A stretch of 64,000 nucleotides of DNA from an uncultured Phycisphaerales bacterium (GTDB taxonomy: Bacteria > Planctomycetota > Phycisphaerae > Tepidisphaerales > Tepidisphaeraceae): the NCBI GenBank assembly GCA_903871935.1, contig CAIQIQ010000073.1, forward strand, positions 57,203 through 121,202, in the 5' to 3' direction. The position numbers and the translations under genes were made by a program. The number at the start of each line of letters is the position of its first letter. The first letter of the stretch is position 1. Below, piece by piece: positions 43,026 through 52,219 of this stretch. Below the pieces are notes generated by a model. It worked only from the letters and a program-made list of their open reading frames with translations, searched no databases and was not told where the DNA came from.

Positions 43026-45017
43026 TTAGCGGGTCGCGATTGGAGAAGCATCAAGATCGTCCATTTGCGGTGCACGTGTTTCGGCAGCGCTCCCCACGGG
43101 TCGTTCGACCCAGCGGAGGATCTGCACTCCGACGATGACCCCGGTCGTACTCATCAGGTTGGCGATGCCAAACAGGATCAGTTCGTGATCAAGGTTCAGC
43201 TCGATCATCTTGATCATCTGGTACCAATAGACCAGATAGAAGGCCAGGCCCTGGATGGCATTGACCATCAGCACGCCGTGGTGGGGAATGCCCATGCGCG
43301 TGCTCTGGCCGCGCTGCTGAGCGGCGATGTCGCGCCGGACATGGCGTAGTTGCAGCCAGGCTAGCACGCCCAGTCCCAGCTTGATGGGGATGAATACCTT
43401 GGCGTACCAGAGCGCCGACCGCAATAGCTCATGCTCGCGCATGTAGTGCATGAACACCAGCACGAGCAGCACGTTGACGGCCACGCCGCCGACCGCCAGC
43501 CACATCGCCATCATCACGATGCGCGGATTCTGCGCAACCGATTTGACCTTGTCCGCCACCTCCTCAAATCCTTCAGGTTTCCATGGTGCAGGCGGGCGAT
43601 AGTTCTCATCTCCGCCCAGACGCTTCCACTCGCGATAGCCCAGGCAAAGGAAAACCGAGCCGGCAATGCTGAAGAGCCATGGCCAGGCGAATATCCATCG
43701 GTAGGCGAAATCCGATCCGCCATACAAATGCGTGATCCCATCAAGGCAGATGCCGATCAGGTATCCCGCGACAATGGCGCCGATCGTCCTGATCATGTTG
43801 TTGGCAGCGCTGAATTGACCATAGAGGGATTTGGGCATCAGCCGCATGAACATCGGAATCGAGCAGGCATCGAATAGCGTCTGCCCGAAGTTGTACACCA
43901 GCAGACCGCCAAGGCTGATCCAGAAGAAGACATCGGGCGGCAATGTCATGGCCAACCAGATCCATCCGCCAAATCCCGTCGTCGCAGTGAAGACCGACAG
44001 GTATGCACGCACGCGCAGCGGATGCCAGCGATCCACAAAGATGGCGGTCAGATAGGTTGCCACGAGCGTTGCTACCAGACTGTATGCCGTCAGCTTTCCA
44101 TACTGATCGACGGACAGGCCCATCTGGCGGTTGAAAAAAAGGACGTAGATCAGATAGGCATTGCCCGCGAACTGCGCTGTCTGTGCCAGGTAGAAGTACC
44201 AGTAAAACCTGGCGGAAAAAGATTGCTTGCCGAATGCCTTGAACGCCTCGATCATGCCGCCGTGTGTCTCGGCTTCGCTGGGCGGCGGATAGGGCCCTTC
44301 CTTCACTCGCAGGCACACAATGCCAAATCCGACGAAATACAGCAGGGCTCCTCCGGTCAGGATCCAGCCCATGTAGCTCTCGGAGTATTGCAGGAGGTAG
44401 TAGTTGTACAGTGCCCCTGCTCCGCTGCTGACGATGCGGAACATGCCCATGAAGCGCCCGAGGAATTGCGGCGGCACGACATCGTTGAACAGGTACCAGA
44501 ACACCGAGCCGACGAACATGTTGAAGAACTGGAACGTCACATAGAGCACGAGGATCAGACTGATCGTCATCGTGGCCGGGGCGATGTTGGCGAACAGGGG
44601 GATCGCCCGCTGGAGCATGTTAGAGAGCTGCTGACTCCACCCCAGCAGAATCAGTGACAGCGTCAGAAACGGCAGCGTCCAGAGAATGTAGGGGATGCGC
44701 CTCCCCCAGCGGCCACGGTGACGGTCACTGGAAAAACTCACCCAGGGGCAGACGGTCATGTTCAGAATTCCCGGCAGGACGCTCAGGATGACCGCCATCG
44801 TTGTGTTGGATGCGCCCAGCGCCTTGAGCTTGAGCTGCAGCGCCGGCGGCGCCACGGCTTCCATCAGGACGAAGCAGAAGTCGCCCCAGAGCAACCAGGC
44901 AAACAGGATGGCCAGGCCCATCTTCGTGTAGGTGAGCGGGCCGCAATGATAGACCTTGGTCTCCCCCGAGTTGCTCAGTGGGGTGACAGGTTCGGAGGGC
45001 TTGCCAGGGCTAATCAT
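43026..45017 (-). CDS. MFS/GPH-like sugar transporter
   Basis: The ATG at 45017 (MISPGKPSEP) is chosen; AGGAG lies 10 bp upstream and the 26 residues before it are Arg-rich and unlikely. Twelve or more hydrophobic segments run through 663 residues. The loop-2/3 motif DRHRGRWGRRIPY is the MFS signature A in the form seen in GPH and planctomycete sugar transporters. The central loop (KEGPYPPPSEAETHGG) and a long hydrophilic insert near 465-510 are family features. Import or export of sugars or oligosaccharides across the inner membrane is likely; the substrate is unknown. It faces the Cys/Met gene in convergent orientation. Confidence 0.85.
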   Translation of the reverse strand: MISPGKPSEPVTPLSNSGETKVYHCGPLTYTKMGLAILFAWLLWGDFCFVLMEAVAPPALQLKLKALGASNTTMAVILSVLPGILNMTVCPWVSFSSDRHRGRWGRRIPYILWTLPFLTLSLILLGWSQQLSNMLQRAIPLFANIAPATMTISLILVLYVTFQFFNMFVGSVFWYLFNDVVPPQFLGRFMGMFRIVSSGAGALYNYYLLQYSESYMGWILTGGALLYFVGFGIVCLRVKEGPYPPPSEAETHGGMIEAFKAFGKQSFSARFYWYFYLAQTAQFAGNAYLIYVLFFNRQMGLSVDQYGKLTAYSLVATLVATYLTAIFVDRWHPLRVRAYLSVFTATTGFGGWIWLAMTLPPDVFFWISLGGLLVYNFGQTLFDACSIPMFMRLMPKSLYGQFSAANNMIRTIGAIVAGYLIGICLDGITHLYGGSDFAYRWIFAWPWLFSIAGSVFLCLGYREWKRLGGDENYRPPAPWKPEGFEEVADKVKSVAQNPRIVMMAMWLAVGGVAVNVLLVLVFMHYMREHELLRSALWYAKVFIPIKLGLGVLAWLQLRHVRRDIAAQQRGQSTRMGIPHHGVLMVNAIQGLAFYLVYWYQMIKMIELNLDHELILFGIANLMSTTGVIVGVQILRWVERPVGSAAETRAPQMDDLDASPIATR

Positions 45018-45238
45018 GTCGAATCTGCTCCTGCGCGGCGCTGAACAACTTTGGCGCATCCGCTTAAACAGGAAGCGGGATCGCCGAAATGGCAAACGGC
45101 CGGTCGCCGGCTAGAGTCTACAGAAACGCACGCTCTCAGGCCAACGTTCTTGGATCAGCAGTGGAAGGAGAACGCGATCCGCAGTATTTCGGCATATCTG
45201 AGTATCGGTGCGGAGCGATTCCTGGCTTAGCCGGGGAA

Positions 45239-45279
45239 AAAGGGGTCGGGAGTCTTTTAAAAAGACTCCCGACCCCTTT
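45239..45279. terminator. 41-bp near-perfect palindrome acting as terminator and resembling a repeat
   Basis: Two 20-bp arms (AAAGGGGTCGGGAGTCTTTT and its complement) flank a single A. Read on the minus strand, the hairpin is followed by TTTTTCCCC and starts inside the TAA stop of the GT39 gene, so it should end that transcript. I recall GTCGGGAGTC palindromes as a common interspersed repeat in related genomes, but that is memory only. Confidence 0.75.
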
Positions 45280-46804
45280 ATCGCTGGTGAACTCGGAATT
45301 CCAGCACATCGATCCAGTGAAAGTGCTTTTCGGAGATCTGGGTCGCGCGCGATTCGATCAGTTGCCGCGTGAGCATATCCGGATCGGAAAAGTGAGTGTG
45401 CGAGAGCACCAGGATGATGCGCTGCGGCTGGTTCTGCTCCAACTGCTGCTGCAGACGCCCGGTGTCTTGCGGGCGCAACACGCGCTGGATGGTGCGCGGC
45501 GGGTTGAGGTCGAGGAACCCTTGCGGAGCGCCAGTGGTGTTGTGGCCGAACTGCTCGGACTGACGTCTGTAGTAATCGTAAAGCAGCTCACCTTCATTGG
45601 CGACGAAAATGACAAGGGTGTCATCGCGAGGAAACCCATTCACATACGCCACGGCCGAACGCCAGTCCTCTTTCTGTTCCCACTGGAAGTAGCCCCACAG
45701 AGACAGACAACTGCCCGCCAGCAGCACCACCAGTGCGGCGATGCTGATGACTCGACCGCGGCCGGTGGCGGCCAGCGCTGCCAGCAGCGGGATCGCCAGT
45801 GTGGATGCCGTGAACACCTTTTCCAGGAAGAAGCTCTGCTGGAAATGGGCGTAGGTGAAGACGGCGAGGATCGGAATCGTCGCGTAAACCAGCAGCGCCA
45901 ATGTCCATCGGGCATAGCCGGGCCGGCCGCCAATTGAGGCCAGCAGCGCGATGACCGCAAGCACAGCGGCGGCGATCCACGCCAGCGCCGCCGGACCGAT
46001 GGCCGCCAGGTGCATCACCTTGATCCCACCGACGGCAAGCAGCACCTGAGTCAGATCCCAACCCGTGGGGATCGAGGCCCAGAAATTGCCCGAAAGCCAC
46101 TGCATTTGTCCGCGTAAGGCCGGGATCCATGGGATAAACGCCGCGACAACCAGGCCGTTCATCCACGCCAGGTCGATAACCCGTTGCCGCAAGCGCGTTC
46201 GTCCGGGTGCGATGAGGTAGGCCAGCGCTAGCCCCACAACATAGAACCACATCATGTTGTGAAGCCAGACCGACACCGCAACCGCAAAGCCGGCCAGGAC
46301 CATCCACCACCACAGGCCATTGGTCCGGCGGACCATGGCATAGAACGCCACCAGCGCCAGCATGCTCGCTAACCCATACGAACGGGCTTCCTGGGCGTAT
46401 TGCACCTGGAGGACGGACAGAGAGAAGACCACCGTCGCCACCAGCGAGGCAAACCACGAGCCCGTCATCCGCCTGGCAGTCAGAGCCATCAGCGGCAGGG
46501 CAAGGCATCCCGCGACGGCCGACATGCTGCGCAGGGCAAACTCCGAGTCACCGAAGCTCTCCCTCCAGAGGTGCAGCAGCAGGTAATACAGCGGCGGCGA
46601 GACATCAAAGCGGATGAGATAGACGATCTGCCTGGGCAGGTTGGTAGCCATCCAGGCGCTGTAGCCCTCATCAAACCACAGGCTTTGCGCGCCCAAGCGC
46701 CAGAAGCGAAGGAAGCATCCGCCGGCGATGATCAGTGTGAGCAATGCAACCCAACGCCAATGTGTGGCGGGACTTCGCCGCAGTGCATCGGTTTGTTCAA
46801 GCAT
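45278..46804 (-). CDS. GT39/PMT-like membrane glycosyltransferase
   Basis: The ATG at 46804 has AGGA upstream and is preferred to ATGs at 46840 and 46936, which would run into the promoter area of the divergent esterase. The 508-residue protein has about ten hydrophobic helices. The first periplasmic loop holds LWFDEGYSAW with the Asp-Glu pair characteristic of GT-C family enzymes (ArnT, PMT), followed by FDVSPPLYYLLLHLW, also typical. The C-terminal 120 residues are soluble. It should transfer a sugar from a lipid carrier to an acceptor outside the cytoplasm. Its TAA stop is formed with the 41-bp palindrome. Confidence 0.78.
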   Translation of the reverse strand: MLEQTDALRRSPATHWRWVALLTLIIAGGCFLRFWRLGAQSLWFDEGYSAWMATNLPRQIVYLIRFDVSPPLYYLLLHLWRESFGDSEFALRSMSAVAGCLALPLMALTARRMTGSWFASLVATVVFSLSVLQVQYAQEARSYGLASMLALVAFYAMVRRTNGLWWWMVLAGFAVAVSVWLHNMMWFYVVGLALAYLIAPGRTRLRQRVIDLAWMNGLVVAAFIPWIPALRGQMQWLSGNFWASIPTGWDLTQVLLAVGGIKVMHLAAIGPAALAWIAAAVLAVIALLASIGGRPGYARWTLALLVYATIPILAVFTYAHFQQSFFLEKVFTASTLAIPLLAALAATGRGRVISIAALVVLLAGSCLSLWGYFQWEQKEDWRSAVAYVNGFPRDDTLVIFVANEGELLYDYYRRQSEQFGHNTTGAPQGFLDLNPPRTIQRVLRPQDTGRLQQQLEQNQPQRIILVLSHTHFSDPDMLTRQLIESRATQISEKHFHWIDVLEFRVHQR

Positions 46805-46938
46805 CGCATCCTGCACGCGCTGGGGATTGTAACGGAGCATCGTCGCAAGGGCGATGCCAAACGGCGGAACAGGGTGACCAGAGACTGGAAACCGATTCTT
46901 CCTTGGAGACAATGTCTCCTTCAACAAGGAGAACATAG

Positions 46939-47898
46939 ATGCCGTTAGTTGACATGCCGTTGGAGCAGCTTCGCACGTACGCCGGCCGGAACCCCCGCCC
47001 GGCCGATTTCGACGCCTACTGGGACAAAGCGCTCTCCGAAATGCACAGCCTCGATGCCAAGGTGGAACTGGTAAAGGCGCCGTTCCAGACCAGCTTCGCC
47101 GAGTGCTTTGACATGTACTTCACGGGCGTGCGCGGAGCACGGATTCACGCCAAGCTCCTGCGCCCAAAGAAACTCTCCGGCAAGGCCCCGGCCGTTTGCC
47201 GCTTCCACGGCTATACCGGCAACGCCGGCGACTGGGCCGGCTACCTTCAGTATGTCGCCGCTGGTTTTGTTGTTGCCGGCATGGATTGCCGTGGCCAGGG
47301 CGGTTCCTCTGAGGATGTTGGCGGCGTCCGCGGCAACACGCATAACGGCCATATCATTCGCGGCCTGCACGACAGTGCCCAGAAGCTGCTCTTCCGCGAT
47401 ATCTTCCTGGATACCGCACAACTGGCCGGCCTGGTCATCAACATGCCCGAGGTCGATCCTTCGCGTGTTGCCGCCGAGGGTGGCTCGCAAGGTGGCGGCC
47501 TGACGCTCGCCTGCGCATCGCTGGAACCGCGAATCCGCCGGGCCGCACCGACCTATCCGTTCCTATGCGATTACCTGCGCGTTTGGGAGATGGACCTGGC
47601 GAAGGATGCCTATGCCGAAATGCGAACGTTCCTGCGCCAGTTCGATCCGAACCATGGCAACATGGATGAGTGGTTCCGCCGGCTGGGGTATATCGACTGC
47701 CAGCACCTGGCGCCGCGCATCCGCGCTGAAGTGTTGATGGCGACTGGCATGATGGACACCGTCTGCCCGCCGAGCACGCAGTTCGCCGCGTATAACAAGA
47801 TCACGGCGAAGAAGGACATGGTCATCTATCCCGACTTCGGCCACGAGGGCCTGCCTGGATGGAGCGACCGCGTGTATCAGTTTGTCACAGGCATGTAA
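46939..47898 (+). CDS. CE7 acetyl esterase (acetyl xylan esterase / cephalosporin-C deacetylase)
   Basis: The 319-residue protein is a typical CE7 enzyme. Conserved blocks are RPADFDAYWDK near residue 20, HGYTG at 90-94 (oxyanion), MDCRGQGGSSED at 115-126, the nucleophile Ser183 in EGGSQGGG, Asp273 in TGMMDTVCPPST, and His302 in DFGHEG. It removes acetyl groups from xylan fragments and similar sugars. No signal peptide, consistent with intracellular oligosaccharide deacetylation. AAGGAG precedes the ATG. recQ begins 14 bp after its stop and a GH10 xylanase follows recQ. Confidence 0.93.
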   Translation: MPLVDMPLEQLRTYAGRNPRPADFDAYWDKALSEMHSLDAKVELVKAPFQTSFAECFDMYFTGVRGARIHAKLLRPKKLSGKAPAVCRFHGYTGNAGDWAGYLQYVAAGFVVAGMDCRGQGGSSEDVGGVRGNTHNGHIIRGLHDSAQKLLFRDIFLDTAQLAGLVINMPEVDPSRVAAEGGSQGGGLTLACASLEPRIRRAAPTYPFLCDYLRVWEMDLAKDAYAEMRTFLRQFDPNHGNMDEWFRRLGYIDCQHLAPRIRAEVLMATGMMDTVCPPSTQFAAYNKITAKKDMVIYPDFGHEGLPGWSDRVYQFVTGM

Positions 47899-47912
47899 CC
47901 GTGCATGAAGCG

Positions 47913-50165
47913 ATGTCCGCCAATCTGAGCAAGACCCAGGCACAGCGCATCGCGTCGGTGTTGCGCGAGTTCTGGGGCTTTGATTCGCTGCGCCCCCTGC
48001 AGGAGCAGGCGATCTCGGCGGCACTGGCGCATCGCGACTCGCTGCTGGTGATGCCCACCGGCGGGGGCAAGTCCCTGTGCTATCAGGTTCCGCCGCTGGT
48101 GGATGGCTATGTCGATATCGTGGTCTCGCCGCTGATCTCGCTGATGAAGGATCAGGTGGATGGGCTGAAGGAGGCGGGAGTGCCGGCCAGGGCCCTGCAT
48201 TCCGCCCTCACTGCGTCCGAGCGGCGCGAGATCCATCAGCGCATCGCCGCCGGCGAACTGCGCCTGCTGTTTACCTCGCCCGAGCGGCTGCTGATGGATG
48301 GCTTTCTCGACATGCTCAAGGGACAGAAAGTCTGCCGCTTCGCAATTGACGAAGCGCACTGCATCAGCCAGTGGGGGCACGACTTCCGGCCTGAATACCG
48401 GCAGCTTGCCACCTTGCGCCAGCACATCCCGGGCTGTACGCTGCACGCGTTTACCGCTACCGCGACGCCGCGCGTGCGCCAGGACATCGCCGAGCAACTG
48501 CAGCTCAATGACCCACTCGTCCTGGTCGGCGATGTCGATCGCGCCAACCTGGTCTATCGCATCCTGCCCAAGGTGGATGCCGAGCGGCAGACGCTGGAAG
48601 TGCTGAGTCGGCACGTCGATGAAGCGGCCATTGTTTACTGCATCTCGCGGAAAGAGACCGAGTCGCTGGCCAAGTGGCTGACTGAGCACAAGGTCGTCGC
48701 TAAGGCGTACAACGCCGGCATGGATGCGGCCGACCGTCACCGCATCCAGGAGGATTTCGCCAATGAGAAGCTCGATGTCGTGGTCGCCACGGTTGCCTTC
48801 GGCATGGGCATCGACCGCTCCAATGTCCGCTGCGTGATCCATACGGGTATGCCCAAGAGTATCGAACACTATCAGCAGGAGACCGGCCGCGCGGGCAGAG
48901 ATGGCCTGGAAGCCGAGTGTGTGCTGCTCTACTCGGCCGGCGATGCCATCAAGTGGGAGCGGATCATCACCCAGTCGGCCGGCGAGGCGGCCGATCCCGG
49001 GCAGTGGCTGCGGGCGTCGATGGACCTGATTCACGGGATGTCGCACTTTGCTTCAGCGCCGCTATGCCGGCATCGGGCGCTCAGTGAATACTTCGGGCAG
49101 ACCTATCCCAAAGCCACCTGCGAAGCGTGCGATGTTTGTCTCGATGAGGTGGATGCGGTTCCTGATTCGACGGTGCTGGCGCAGAAGATCATCTCGTGCG
49201 TGGTACGGGCGCAGCAGCGCTTCGGCGTCGGTCAGATCGTCGATATCCTCTCCGGGGCGCAGACCGAGAACATTCGCAGATATCGCCACGGAGAGCTCAG
49301 CACCTACGGGCTGCTGAAAGAGTTGGACAAGAAGCAGATCACAGCACTGGTGTATCAACTGGTCGATCAGAAACTCCTCGCCCGCGAGGAAGGGGACTAC
49401 CCGATCCTGAAGCTCAACGCCGCGTCGGTCGAGATACTCAAGGGTCAGCGCGAGGTGAAGCTGGCGAAAGTTGCGGCCAAGGCGGGCAAACGTACCGCCC
49501 GTGGCGAGACGGATCTGCAGGGCGTCGATGCCGGACTTGCCGCCGTGCTGCGGAAATGGCGGCGCGACCTGGCGCTGGCGCGTGGCGTGCCCCCGTATGT
49601 GATCTTTCCCGATACCACGCTCAATGCCCTGGCGCGGATCCGCCCGACCAACCAGCGATCCTTGCGCCTGGTCAGTGGCGTCGGCGAGCGCAAAGCCGGG
49701 CAGTTTGGTGATGCCCTCTGCCGCGAGATCGCTGCCTACTGTCGCGATCGCTCGCTGCAAAGCGATGTCATCGCCAACGCGCCTGAGCCGGCCAGGCCGA
49801 CGCGGCCCGCGCCCGTGCGGCCCGCGCGGGAGAGCAAGTCGCAGGTGCTCGACCGGGTCTATGACCTCTTCCGTGAGGGCCGAACCGTGCCCGATGTCGC
49901 CGCCACCATTGACCGCGCTCTCTCGACGACCTGCCAGTATCTCGTCCAGTTCATCTATGACACCAAGCCGGCGAACGTCGATCCGTGGGTGCCGCCGCAG
50001 GTCTATAAGCGCGTGCAGCGCGAGGTCGCCAAAGCATCGGATTTCCGTCTTACGCCGATCTTTGAGGCGATGAATCAGGAAGTGCCCTATGAGGTCATCC
50101 GCATCGTGCTGGCGCACATGAAGGCGACTGGCCAGCTCGCCGGCAGTGTTGCCGAGTCGGAATGA
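47913..50165 (+). CDS. recQ: RecQ-family ATP-dependent DNA helicase
   Basis: The start ATG at 47913 gives MSANLSKTQAQRIASVLREFWGFDSLR; an earlier frame extends into the esterase gene and is dropped. Walker A is MPTGGGKS (47-54), Walker B is DEAH at 146-149, followed by CISQWGHDFRPEY. Helicase motif VI is QETGRAGRDG. The zinc-binding CRHRALSEYFGQ, then CEACDVC, and the winged helix form the RQC region, followed by an HRDC domain (about 525-600). The last 110 residues are a helix-turn-helix extension (SKSQVLDRVYDLFREGRTVPDVA) seen in some RecQ proteins. It unwinds DNA during recombination repair. It lies between two xylan-degradation genes, which is unexpected. Confidence 0.95.
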   Translation: MSANLSKTQAQRIASVLREFWGFDSLRPLQEQAISAALAHRDSLLVMPTGGGKSLCYQVPPLVDGYVDIVVSPLISLMKDQVDGLKEAGVPARALHSALTASERREIHQRIAAGELRLLFTSPERLLMDGFLDMLKGQKVCRFAIDEAHCISQWGHDFRPEYRQLATLRQHIPGCTLHAFTATATPRVRQDIAEQLQLNDPLVLVGDVDRANLVYRILPKVDAERQTLEVLSRHVDEAAIVYCISRKETESLAKWLTEHKVVAKAYNAGMDAADRHRIQEDFANEKLDVVVATVAFGMGIDRSNVRCVIHTGMPKSIEHYQQETGRAGRDGLEAECVLLYSAGDAIKWERIITQSAGEAADPGQWLRASMDLIHGMSHFASAPLCRHRALSEYFGQTYPKATCEACDVCLDEVDAVPDSTVLAQKIISCVVRAQQRFGVGQIVDILSGAQTENIRRYRHGELSTYGLLKELDKKQITALVYQLVDQKLLAREEGDYPILKLNAASVEILKGQREVKLAKVAAKAGKRTARGETDLQGVDAGLAAVLRKWRRDLALARGVPPYVIFPDTTLNALARIRPTNQRSLRLVSGVGERKAGQFGDALCREIAAYCRDRSLQSDVIANAPEPARPTRPAPVRPARESKSQVLDRVYDLFREGRTVPDVAATIDRALSTTCQYLVQFIYDTKPANVDPWVPPQVYKRVQREVAKASDFRLTPIFEAMNQEVPYEVIRIVLAHMKATGQLAGSVAESE

Positions 50166-50195
50166 CAGGTCATTATCGATCAACGTTGGAGAGTC

Positions 50196-51995
50196 ATGGC
50201 TCGTATCACCTGCATGTTCAAAGTGCTCCTGGGTCTGGCGGCGTTGTGCACGGCAGGTCTGGCCATCGCGGCGGATGCTGACCTTCCTGCGGGCGGAAAG
50301 GATGTCTTTCCGGGCGATCCCATCGCCGTGTATAAGGTGACCGGCGATCCCGCATTGATCCCGACCAAGATTGTTGATGTGCAGGGCCCCGGCTTCACCA
50401 AGGCGCTGGAGGCTGCGCCGCAAAAGGGCCTGGAGACAACTTACGCGGCCCAGTACGCCGCCATAGCGCAGCAGCCCATCCAGAAGGGCGATGTCATGCA
50501 TGTGCGGCTCTACAGCCGCTGCATCAAGAGCATGACTGGAACCGCCCAGGTGGGTGTGGTCTTTGAACTGAATCACGATCCCTGGTCCAAGAGTCTCGAT
50601 GGCCAGTCCACCGTCGGGACCGAATGGACCGTTCTTGATTTCCCGTTCATCGCCAAGCGCGATTACGCGGCCGGCGAGTCGATAATCACCATCCGCCTGG
50701 GCTATCCTGGCCAGATCTTTCAGATCGCCGGCATTCGCGTGCTCAACTATGGGCAGGGCTTCGACAAGTCGAAGTTGCCGGTCACTCATATCAGTTACGC
50801 CGGCCGGGAAGCCGACGCCCCCTGGCGCAAAGCAGCCGAGCAACGCATCGACCAGATCCGCAAGGCCGACCTGCAGGTAACGGTCAAGGATGCCGTAGGC
50901 AAGCCTGTGCCCAATGCCAAAGTGCATGTGCAGATGCTGCGGCATGAGTTCCTGTGGGGCACATGCATCTCCGGTCGGCCGATGCTGGGCGAGAGCGCTG
51001 ACGACATCCGCTATCGCGAGACACTCAAGAAGTACTTCAACCATGCGGTGATAGAGAACGATCTGAAGTGGCAGAATATCGACCGGCGTGGCTACGCCAG
51101 TCCTGACAAGGAAATCGCCTGGCTGCGCGACAACAACATCAGCGTTCGCGGGCACAATCTCATCTGGCCGGCCAAGGAGTATCTCCCGAAGAACGTCGCC
51201 GACATGCTCGACAAACCGGCCGATCTCCGCGCTGCGTGCGATGCCCACATCACCGAGACCGCCGCTCGTTATACCGGCAAACTTGTCGATTGGGATGTCA
51301 TCAACGAGGCTTACGCCAACCATGCCGTGCAGGATGTGCTGGGCAATGCAGAGATGGTCCGCTGGTTCAAGCTTGCCAAGGCGGCCGACCCGGTTGCCCG
51401 CCTGTATATCAACGACTACGCGATCCTCGCCTCGGACGATCGCATCGATACACCGCACCAGAACAGCTACTACGAGACGATCAAGTACCTTCTCGACAAC
51501 GGCGCCCCGCTCGAGGGCATCGGCATGCAGGGGCACTTCGGCACCAACATCACTTCACCCGATCACCTGATCCAGATCCTCGACCGCTTTGCCGCATTCA
51601 AGCTGCCGATCAAGGTCACCGAACTGGATATGAAGATGGATGATGAGGATGCGCGGGCTGACTACATGCGCGATCTGACGACCGTGTTGTTCAGCCACCC
51701 GGCAGTGGCTGGTGTACTCCAGTGGGGTTTCTGGGAGCGCTCGCACTGGATCCCCGAATCGGCGATCATCGACAAGAACTGGAACCTCCGCCCGCATGGC
51801 AAGGTGTGGGTGGATCTTGTGCACAGGCAGTGGAAGACCGATGTCGAGCTGGCGACGGATGCCAATGGCGTTGTCCGCGTCCGCGGCTTCAAGGGCGATT
51901 ACGAGGTCACGGCCACCGATGGGAAGATCACGGCCACCCAGTCGGCCAGGCTTTCAACCGGCGGCGCGACCCTCATCTGCACGCTGGGTCAGTAG
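50196..51995 (+). CDS. Secreted GH10 endo-1,4-beta-xylanase
   Basis: The signal peptide ends near GLAIAADADL. Residues about 30-200 are a beta-rich module resembling a carbohydrate-binding domain. The GH10 catalytic barrel (about 210-535) carries HNLIWP at 320-325, acid/base Glu371 in DWDVINEAY, and nucleophile Glu476 in IKVTELDMK, with the QGHFGTN strand between them. A small C-terminal segment (about 540-599) has a beta-sandwich character. It cleaves xylan main chain outside the cell. It follows recQ by 30 bp and CE7 by 2.3 kb. The stop TAG overlaps the GTAG of a REP-like repeat. Confidence 0.95.
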   Translation: MARITCMFKVLLGLAALCTAGLAIAADADLPAGGKDVFPGDPIAVYKVTGDPALIPTKIVDVQGPGFTKALEAAPQKGLETTYAAQYAAIAQQPIQKGDVMHVRLYSRCIKSMTGTAQVGVVFELNHDPWSKSLDGQSTVGTEWTVLDFPFIAKRDYAAGESIITIRLGYPGQIFQIAGIRVLNYGQGFDKSKLPVTHISYAGREADAPWRKAAEQRIDQIRKADLQVTVKDAVGKPVPNAKVHVQMLRHEFLWGTCISGRPMLGESADDIRYRETLKKYFNHAVIENDLKWQNIDRRGYASPDKEIAWLRDNNISVRGHNLIWPAKEYLPKNVADMLDKPADLRAACDAHITETAARYTGKLVDWDVINEAYANHAVQDVLGNAEMVRWFKLAKAADPVARLYINDYAILASDDRIDTPHQNSYYETIKYLLDNGAPLEGIGMQGHFGTNITSPDHLIQILDRFAAFKLPIKVTELDMKMDDEDARADYMRDLTTVLFSHPAVAGVLQWGFWERSHWIPESAIIDKNWNLRPHGKVWVDLVHRQWKTDVELATDANGVVRVRGFKGDYEVTATDGKITATQSARLSTGGATLICTLGQ

Positions 51996-52126
51996 AGCCG
52001 GTGACCCCACCGGCGGAATCCCATCATCCGGCGGATCATGCTCACACTGGTGGGTTTACGGTGACACTTGCATTTCAAACCGACGTGCCACTCTCACTGT
52101 TCGGCCGGTGAGGTCACCGGCCCTAC
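51992..52126. repeat. BIME-like pair of inverted REP elements
   Basis: GTAG (51992-51995) is followed by the hairpin GCCGGTG-ACCC-CACCGGC (51997-52014). About 90 bp on, GGCCGGTGA-GG-TCACCGGCC (52103-52122) is followed by CTAC (52123-52126). The two palindromes share the GCCGGTG core and each carries the GTAG tetranucleotide outward, in inverted orientation. This is the arrangement of bacterial interspersed mosaic elements. Confidence 0.65.
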
Positions 52127-52162
52127 AGGAGCTGGGTCAGTAGCGGCTCGGATATCAGCAAG

Positions 52163-52190
52163 AAGCCCGGCCAGAATCTGGCCGGGCTTT
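52163..52190. terminator. Bidirectional hairpin terminator
   Basis: AAGCCCGGCCAGA and TCTGGCCGGGCTT are perfect 13-bp arms, followed by T on the plus strand. It lies between the convergent GH10 xylanase and the secreted protein gene. Confidence 0.82.
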
Positions 52191-52219
52191 GACTTATCGC
52201 CGCATGCGGGTGACCTGGC

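Noticed and set aside
49062..51536. Minus-strand ORF of 824 codons
   Set aside because: It is antisense to recQ and the GH10 xylanase, both with full catalytic motifs.
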